Source: Siphonodentalium dalli (lineage: Eukaryota > Mollusca > Scaphopoda > Gadilida > Siphonodentaliidae). Taken from it: a stretch of DNA of 64,000 nucleotides. Under the pieces are notes generated by a model. That model was not told where the DNA came from, ran no database searches, and worked only from the letters and a program-made list of their open reading frames with translations. Position numbers and translations under genes: made by a program. How positions within the stretch are numbered: the stretch's first letter is position 1; each line of letters begins with the position of its first letter. The DNA is taken from contig CP136066.1 in assembly GCA_032622095.1 (NCBI GenBank), positions 184,422,716 through 184,486,715 on the forward strand, written 5' to 3'. Below are positions 57,560 through 64,000 of the stretch, piece by piece.

Positions 57560-60180
57560 CTGTTTCCCGTTATTAAGATAAAGTGATGTGAAACACTCCA
57601 GTAGGCTGGTCAATTTGAAATGGGGAATAATCATGCTCAAAGTAGTTATGTTTACACATATTTTATCCAAATTGACTACAAACACCGTCATTATTATCTA
57701 TTAATCAAATCAAGCGACTCTCGATGGCGAAATTTTTTTCATTAGTTTATCATCGTCGATAGTTGCGTGCCGAATCCAGAAGTAAATATTATAGTTCAGA
57801 CGATGTTTTCTGTGGAGTGGAACAGTTTATTTGCTTGAACTTTTCTGCGAGTTAGTAGAATGTTACATTCCTCCAGTTGACATAATGCCTGAATACTAAC
57901 TTAACAGTTTCACACACCCGAATAAGTCCATAACATGTCTTTAATCTCTTTGTTTGGAAATGATGGTTTTCTGTCCATCAGATCAGATATCTCAGTCTTA
58001 TTGCATCACAATGAAATTTGGAAGGGATGTTCATGATCACAAGAGCTTTCAATGAAATGTCAAATTATTTTGTTTGCATTTTCTCTTTTATTTGCTTTAA
58101 AATTTGGGTTCAATTCTGCCCATGCTTGAATTTGTCACTGTGGTGGTATGCCAGAATCTCTGGTGCAAACTCTTGTTACTATTTTTAGAAATCCACACTG
58201 TTGGTGACAGTGATCATTCAGAGCTTAAAATTCGGCGAGAATCCAACCGAAGATTCTCGTAAATATTCTCGCAAAAATACAACGGAATATATGCCCTGTC
58301 ATTGTGTTTTTTTTATGGAAAATCTCACCGAGTGACCATATATTTCCCACATGTTTAGGGGATGCTAGTAAAACGTGTTATGATAAGTGACATTCCAAAA
58401 AAAAACAACAACAATAAAACTTGATTGTTGTCCAGGAAGGGAGATCCCCATCTTTTACACAGAAAGTAAATTGTATTATATATAGACAGAACACAACGCG
58501 CATCTTAATCGAGAATCTTTTTTGAATGAGTTGCAGATGGCGAAATGTAACTATGCTCTGTCCGCAACAGTTCGATAAAGGATTCCAGATTATGATGCAA
58601 GTTGTGTTCTGTATTTGCCTCGCATTAATGGGTGTGGAATAAAAAAAATTATTATATGCTTGTTCCTAGAATTAGTGTTCTTGCTGTGTCGTATTTACAA
58701 ATCGTATGAACTACATGGGTAAATATGCATTCCATTGACAGACATTGATGTCACACTATGTAAATGACAATCACCTCGACCATGAAACCGCAACTATAAA
58801 ATTAAAGCAACATAACAAGCCCTTTATGTTTCTGAATAAACTTTGTAAGTCTTTATTTTTCAATTAATGGATTTGAGGACAGGTGGTGTGTAATAAACAC
58901 TGTCCTCTCGTTCTATCCTTCCACACTGGCACTTGTTTCATATCGACAACCCATTAATGTGTTCATGTTCTGGTTAAGGAAAAAAATTATATATCGTCGT
59001 AACTTACTCATATTAAGTTTTTCAGTTTAAAAAATCCATATTAAGTTTAGACCCTATTGCAAATCATCAGTTTATCAGGTCATTTTTGATATAAAAAAAA
59101 TACACATTATTTTTCAATCTATTTTACAAGTCAATCTTGTTGTCTGTAGATTTAATAATGCGACTTAAATAACTACTAAGTCACAAACCATGCGAACGGA
59201 TGTGTCCATTTCGATTGCGGGTAAAACTGTATAGACGAGTCTATTTTGTACTTTCGGTTTCGAGCATATCCGGCAGTATTCTACGTATTTTTACGTATGT
59301 TAAACGAAGTGTCTGCTTTCTAAATGTTGCTGGTCTGAGAAGTGTGCAGCTGTATTGTTAGCCCTCACTGATGAACAGTAACTGTTCTTGTAATGGATTA
59401 GAGGTACGCATTGTGAACGGAACGCGCACATTTCGTTTCGGGTAAAATTGCAAGACGGTCATTTTGTACTTTCGTTTTCACCCATTCATGGATCGGGTTC
59501 GTTTTTACTTATTTTAAACGACGTTTCTGCTAGTATTACAAAAACCAACAGGACATTCATTACCATTTTATTTAGGTCTATATATTTATAAAATAAACAC
59601 AGAAAACATAAAACTCATAAAAACTATGTAATCTTCATCATAAAAATGATTTTTGGAATATGAACATATTTGGGCATATCTCCCTCAAAAATCTCCCGGA
59701 TTGACATTTTCAAAACTTAACAGGTCTGGTCTGTACATCCCTACAAATGATGGATGAGATTTAAATAACTACCCATCTGCGATTATCCTTATTAAAGACA
59801 TATTATGTACTTATTAGGATGTGTGAAACTAATAAGTTAGCATTCAGGCACTATGCCAACTGGAGGAATAGAGCATTCTAGTAACATCGCTGAACATTTC
59901 AAAGAAATCGATCTTAACAATCCATAGAAAACATCGTCCTGAACTACGCGCAATTGTAAATATTTACCTCTCGATTCGGGACGAAACTATCTGCAATAAG
60001 CCAACGAAAATGATTTCTCCACCGAGAATTACTGTTTTTAATTAATGTATAAGAATGACGGTGTTTTTGTCAATTTGGATATAATATTTGTAAAAATTAC
60101 TACTTTGAGCAAAATGATTCTCCATTTCTATTTGATCACCCTACCGGGGTGTTTCCCATCACTTTAAAAGGATTAACTTT
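57560..60180. other. Intron N middle part with dispersed repeats
   Basis: It contains two copies of the ~400 bp dispersed repeat (57560-57940 inverse, 59800-60175 direct), a short TIR repeat at 58483-58614, and two diverged direct copies at ~59190-59330 and ~59405-59545 (GGGTAAAA, ATTTTGTACTTTCG, TAAACGA). No exon found. Confidence 0.45.
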
Positions 60181-60185
60181 AATAT

Positions 60186-60632
60186 CAGGCCTCAAAATAT
60201 GGTGCTGGACATTTGCAGAACGAGGTCCCCAGAGGGTGAATTTAGTGATGCTACCCCGCACAGCGGTTTAGCATCACCAAATTCATCCTCTTTGGACTTC
60301 ATTCTGCTTGGCCTGATCTACTGTGCGAGACCTAAACAGATTTAAGTTCCCAGATGGTGAAGATGGTGATGTGCACGCATTGGGCACTTTGATTATGCAT
60401 TCTGTCATCTGCCAATTTGGGAATATACAGAAACTAAACTAAAAAAGAAAAGGAACTAAAAAACTTTTTAATTTTATAATAAAGATACTTTCCAGAGAAG
60501 ATGAGGTCTAAGCAGAATGAGGCCCCCATAGGGTGAATTGAGTAATTCTAGCCCGCTTGTGGGGTAGCATCACTTAATTCACCCTCTGGGAACCTCATTC
60601 TGCAAATGTTTGGCACCATATTTTGAGGCCTG
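60186..60632. mobile_element. Family E MITE, CAGGCC subfamily, long form, 8-bp duplication
   Basis: The ends CAGGCCTCAAAATATGGTGC and its inverse are flanked by TTTAATAT at 60178-60185 and 60633-60640. It has two hairpins and the AACTAAACTAAAAAAGAAA spacer. Its terminal 20 bp differ from the CAAGCCTTG type although the inside is shared. Confidence 0.8.
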
Positions 60633-60647
60633 TTTAATATGTATGAA

Positions 60648-60901
60648 CAAGCCTTGAAATAGTGTGTCTGTCATTTGCAGAATGAGGTCCCCAGAGGGTG
60701 AATTTACTGACGCTACCCCGCATATTGGGCTAGCATCACCAAATTCACCCTCTGGGAATCTCATTCTGCTGAGGTGTAAGCAGAATGAGGTCCCCAGAGG
60801 GTGAATTTGATGATGCTAGCACGCTATGCAGGGTAGCATCACTAAATTCACCCTCTGGGGACCTCATTCTGCAAATGACAGACACACTATTTCAAGGCTT
60901 G
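60648..60901. mobile_element. Family E MITE, double hairpin, 8-bp duplication
   Basis: It goes from CAAGCCTTGAAATAGTGTGT to ACACACTATTTCAAGGCTTG, flanked by TGTATGAA at 60640-60647 and 60902-60909. Two hairpins are joined by GCTGAGGTGTAAGC. It was inserted next to the previous element. Confidence 0.85.
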
Positions 60902-60962
60902 TGTATGAAAAATAATCGAGGTAATATGTGATGGTTCAAAATTGAAATAATTTTTCAAAGGT

Positions 60963-61226
60963 TTAACCTTTTCATGACGGGAGCTGCGCTGGTGCAGCAT
61001 TTAAGATCATGTGCCAGTGTATTCTCTTATATATGCGTGTCTCTCATAGGAAGCCTCCCATATATAAGAGAATGCTCTGACTTACAAGGTCAAGGTAAAT
61101 ATTGTTAGGCCAATGTATTCTCTTATATATATGCGAGGCTCCCTATGAGAGCTTGCATATATAATAGATTGCAATGACATGGGGTTTACGCAAAATTTCA
61201 GGAAGCTCTGGTCATGAAAGGGTTAA
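60963..61226. mobile_element. TTAA-flanked piggyBac-like MITE family D
   Basis: It runs from TTAACCTTTTCATGACGGGA to GGTCATGAAAGGGTTAA. It has two hairpins of the TGTATTCTCTTATATATGCG type separated by AAGGTCAAGGTAAATATTG. Confidence 0.75.
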
Positions 61227-61309
61227 CATTGTTACCCAATAGTAGAGTTTTACTTCGTAAATCATTGGGATTTAGAATTAACTGGTTAACTCCAAATTCG
61301 TGTTCGTAA

Positions 61310-61640
61310 CGCCACAACGAACTGTTGCCCGCCCTGAATAAACTGTTGCCCGGTTTGCAATCACGGTCAGCTTTCGTGACGTCACGAGTGAACTGTTGCC
61401 CGACCCGAGCGAACTGTTGACTGGCTCCGAGCGAACTGTTGACTGGCCAATGTATTGGGTAACAAAGCAATTATTTCATGTGTCTTTTGGGAACAGGCAA
61501 AATTGTTGTCCCTCGGTATCAGGAATGACTATCGAACTGTTGCCCTCGGCCTTTGGCCTTGGGCAACGGTTCGATAGTCATTCCTGATACCGAGGGACAA
61601 CAATTTTGACTGTTCCCAAAAGACACATGAAATAATTGCT
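61310..61640. repeat. GAACTGTTGCCCG repeats and an ~80 bp-arm palindrome before exon O
   Basis: Five or more GAACTGTTG(CCCG/ACTGG) motifs occur at 61318-61448. Then a nearly perfect inverted repeat starts AATTATTTCATGTGTCTTTT (about 61470) and returns at 61557-61640 around CTCGGCCTTTGGCCTTGGG. It ends about 30 bp from the exon O acceptor, so the transcript could carry a strong hairpin there. Confidence 0.7.
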
Positions 61641-61668
61641 AATTGTTGCTTTTTCATATCTTTTTCAG

Positions 61669-61893
61669 ATAACAAAGCCGCTTTTAACCATAACAAACAG
61701 TCCTCAGAAGAAGGAGAGACCCGAGCCGCAGCCGTCAGTTTCTTCCGAGACTACGACGGGACCGTATGGGAAAATAGGAGCTCCTAGGAGAATGAAGCTG
61801 ACAAAATCACCGGAACACAACGTCTCTCGACAAACGCGGAGTCGGAAAACTCCAGAAACAACAGAAAAAGAGCAGGACTGTAAGGTCCAATAG
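61669..61893 (+). CDS. CENPF: CENP-F-like gene, terminal exon O with CKVQ farnesylation box
   Basis: The exon has 225 nt including the TAG stop, phase 0 entry. The acceptor is atctttttcag|ATAACA. The 74 residues are basic and carry CDK-type sites (N-S-P-Q-K-K, K-S-P-E, K-T-P-E) and clusters such as APRRMK and RQTRSRK. The last residues are E-Q-D-C-K-V-Q. A Cys four residues from the end with Gln last is a farnesyltransferase CAAX box. From general knowledge CKVQ is the CENP-F box and CKTQ the CENP-E box. This is the most diagnostic part of the gene. I see no convincing AATAAA close downstream. Confidence 0.88.
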   Translation: MTKPLLTITNSPQKKERPEPQPSVSSETTTGPYGKIGAPRRMKLTKSPEHNVSRQTRSRKTPETTEKEQDCKVQ

Positions 61894-62276
61894 GTGTCTA
61901 GTGATCATGCTATAAAGCTACGGTGTTGTTGGATCCTGCTGATTGTAATTGCTATGGATGTCTGTCACATTGCTAATTTCACACATCGTTTACAAATTTA
62001 GAGATTACGACAACTAACTAAACACTAAGAAGCATTTATAATGAGTCCATAATTGACAAATAATAATACCTAGTAAGCAGAATTAACTATTTTCGAGAAT
62101 TTCAACAGTTAGCACTGTATTCACAAAAACGAAACTGAAAGCAGATATCTGTCAATCGTAAAACTAATGTGATTTCATACTGCATGGATTGCCAGGGAAG
62201 CTATTTATAGCAACGGTAATAGGAAGAATGGTGAAATGATTCGGACTCTGGAACATGATGTTTGTTCAATAGCCTG
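61894..62276. other. 3' flank / 3' UTR region of the CENP-F-like gene
   Basis: This follows the TAG stop. No canonical AATAAA seen here. Positions 62010-62275 match the intronic repeat at 8360-8670, so the UTR, if it extends this far, includes repeat sequence. Confidence 0.4.
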
Positions 62277-62318
62277 TACAGTAATGCCCTAAAGTTGATT
62301 ATTTAGGGCATTACTGTA
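62277..62318. mobile_element. Family F MITE reduced to its two ends
   Basis: TACAGTAATGCCCTAAAG is followed directly by TTGATTATTTAGGGCATTAC and TGTA. Only the terminal ~20 bp of each arm remain. Confidence 0.75.
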
Positions 62319-62390
62319 TCTCAATCAGACTGTAACTAGGTCAGTCACATCCTGAATTTAACTGTTATAGTTATATTCAACAATACTAGG

Positions 62391-62645
62391 CAAGCCTTGA
62401 AATAGTGTGTCTGTCATTTGCAGAATAAGGTCCCCAGACGGTGAATTTAGTGATGCTACCCCGCATAGCGGGCTAGCATCACCAAATTCACCCTCTGGGG
62501 ACCTCATTCTGCTTACACCTCCGCAGAATGAGGTCACCAGAGTGTGAATTTGGTGATACTAGCCCGCTATGCGGGGGTAGCATCACTAAATTCACCCTCT
62601 GGGGACCTCATTCTGCAAATGACAGACACCCTATTTCAAGGCTTG
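62391..62645. mobile_element. Family E MITE, double hairpin
   Basis: It runs from CAAGCCTTGAAATAGTGTGT to CACCCTATTTCAAGGCTTG, with two hairpins joined by GCTTACACCTCCGCAG. It is the sister of 60648-60901, but I see no matching 8-bp flank. Confidence 0.75.
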
Positions 62646-62879
62646 ATAATTATGGATATTGTCGTTTTGTGAATTTGATACAAGAGGCATAACCCAATAT
62701 CATATTTCACAAACAAATTAAAAAACAGTGCCATACTAAATCGGTACCATGTTTGTTTATGTCACAAAATATTTCGATCAATACGAATGATGAATCATGA
62801 TGGCACATTATAAGGATGTTAACTCACAATCAATTTTGCAGATATTGTTATGAAGAAGCTATTGAGTGCTCATGTTTAA

Positions 62880-63245
62880 AGACATTATGGACTTGTTCGC
62901 TTGCTTGAAACTAATAAGCTAGTGCTAAGACGTTATGCCAACCTGGGAAATGTAGTATTCTACTAACATGGCCGCAAATTTCAAAGAAATCGACCATACC
63001 ACTCCATAGAAAACATTGTCTGAACTTCGCTCAATTGTAAATATTTACATCTGGATTCGGGACGCAACTATCGGCGATAAACTAATACAAATTATTTCAC
63101 CATTGAGAGTCATTGCAATTAATTAATATATCAGAATGATGGTGTGTGTGGTCAATTTGGATTAATATTCGTTAAAATAACTATTTTGAGATATATTATT
63201 CTTCATTTCTATTTGGTCACCCTACCGGAGTGTTTCACATCACTT
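62880..63245. repeat. Dispersed ~400 bp repeat, direct copy
   Basis: Shares CTTGAAACTAATAAGCTAGT, AAATTTCAAAGAAATCGACC, TTGTAAATATTTACATCTGG and GGAGTGTTTCACATCACTTT with 59800-60175 and, inverted, 57560-57940. Confidence 0.6.
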
Positions 63246-63303
63246 TAGTTTAATGTCATTTAGAAAGACGTACCTGTGTCATTATTAACTAAAATAAGCT
63301 GGC

Positions 63304-63728
63304 TTAACCCTTTCAGTGCCAGGTCCGATTTTTGCATCAACCCATATACCCTGTGCCAATGCATTCTCTTATATATGCGAGTCGACCATAGGTCGCCTCG
63401 CATATATAAAAGAATGCATTGGCCTAAAAAAAATTAATCATTTGTTATTATTTTAAATTTTTTTTTACAATTTTAATAATTTGTTCTTATATTCTTTAAC
63501 AGGCTTATTTTGTAGGTTTAGGGCCAGGGAATCTTACGTTTTTCATGGGCATCAAAATTATTACTGTGAATACTTGGTGATAGTTTTGAGTTATAACATG
63601 CCCCTAACATGCTTAAGCATACCCAAAGAAATTCAACCCAAATTTTTATTTTTTATTTTTTTTAAGGCCGATTTTACAGACCATAAATTAGGGCCGATGA
63701 GATCTGCACCTGGCACTGAAAGGGTTAA
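63304..63728. mobile_element. TTAA-flanked piggyBac-like MITE family C
   Basis: It runs from TTAACCCTTTCAGTGCCAGG to CCTGGCACTGAAAGGGTTAA, with one ~65 bp hairpin near 63356-63423. The sequence after ~63915 (GTGCCAGGGGCCGATCTCAT, CAGTCTGTAAAATCGGCCCT) looks like another family C left part running off the window. The 146-codon frame over 63481-63921 is element sequence, not a gene. Confidence 0.72.
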
Positions 63729-64000
63729 AAGTTTGCAAAAAGAATTTAATCTGAAAATTTCATGCAATGTTGCTATGAGTGCAATTTGGCTGTGCACTGG
63801 GATGCACAATCCTGTAAATTTTCACAAAAACAGGGAAATGGTGGATTCAACATCGTCAAATTCAACTATAATAGTTAAAATAATTATAATAGTTGAATTC
63901 AGGAGGTGCCTGACCTGGTAACAGTGCCAGGGGCCGATCTCATTGGCTCTAATTTACAGTCTGTAAAATCGGCCCTAAAAAATAAAAAAAACAACATTTT

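Larger units (their letters stand above)
4101..61893 (+). other. CENPF: CENP-F-like (mitosin-like) gene, 15 exons, 5' end missing
   Basis: This is a gene model chained by hand from GT/AG sites and codon phase: 4101-4694, 9446-9634, 18345-18810, 22673-29107, 29898-30601, 32596-33006, 34963-35838, 36459-37304, 40885-40927, 47134-47256, 51493-51618, 52556-52612, 53627-53686, 55204-55301 and 61669-61893. The sum is 11,253 nt with no in-frame stop, giving at least 3,750 residues. The protein is Glu/Lys/Leu/Ser-rich heptad coiled coil to exon H, then a shorter basic, Ser/Thr-Pro-rich tail ending CKVQ. Known of the family: CENP-F is a very long coiled-coil protein of kinetochore and nuclear envelope, binds dynein regulators, and ends in a farnesylated CKVQ box; CENP-E ends CKTQ. 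The assignment rests on architecture plus the CAAX box, not on a search. Exon A opens in phase 0 after an acceptor, so the N-terminal exons lie upstream or are unrecognised in 1-4100. A different long coiled-coil protein remains possible. Confidence 0.72.

Noticed and set aside
4101-61893. CENP-E instead of CENP-F
   Set aside because: CENP-E's box is CKTQ, and no kinesin motor is seen. However, the N-terminus is outside the model, so this is disfavoured and not excluded.
63481-63921. 146-codon frame
   Set aside because: It lies across a family C MITE and its flank; no protein-like pattern.

Overview
The window is eukaryotic and almost certainly from an invertebrate animal. It is AT-rich, has spliced genes with long introns, and is packed with short inverted-repeat transposons. 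Low-complexity strings such as (GTCC)n and the mix of MITE families recall molluscs and other marine lophotrochozoans, but the taxon is an inference and not proven here.

One large plus-strand gene fills the window. I could chain fifteen exons (A to O, 4101 to 61893) with GT/AG junctions and matching phases. Together they give 11,253 nt of continuous frame: 3,750 residues plus a stop, with the 5' end missing. The product is almost entirely coiled coil, followed by a basic tail rich in S/T-P sites, and it ends in Cys-Lys-Val-Gln. That is a farnesylation CAAX box, and the same four residues end vertebrate CENP-F (mitosin). I therefore call it a CENP-F-like kinetochore/nuclear-envelope protein. 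The 6.4 kb exon D carries nine 109-residue repeats with no indels, then three 273-residue repeats.

The gene shows unusual intron evolution. Intron D (29108-29897) is a minus-strand non-LTR retrotransposon fragment sitting between two copies of AAGGTGATAT. The duplicated target supplies the donor (AAG|GTGATA) and the acceptor (AAG|GTGATAT), so splicing restores the pre-insertion reading frame. Three other introns contain long tandem arrays that start exactly at an exon edge and copy the splice site with a piece of exon: about 33 acceptor units before exon C, about 54 donor units after exon J and about 22 donor units after exon M. Exons J and K are a tandem exon duplication, and a decayed copy of the 3' end of exon A lies in intron A.

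The rest is mobile DNA. It includes TTAA-flanked piggyBac-like MITEs that share one swappable ~65 bp hairpin, hAT-like palindromes with 8-bp target duplications, TA-flanked foldback elements, a decayed Tigger/pogo element with a CENP-B-type HTH remnant, a Helitron end pair, a 3.3 kb hAT-type element with another foldback nested in it, and a terminal-inverted-repeat element carrying two minus-strand ORFs. From 61894 to 64000 (3' flank) I see only repeats. I found no rRNA, tRNA or CRISPR.
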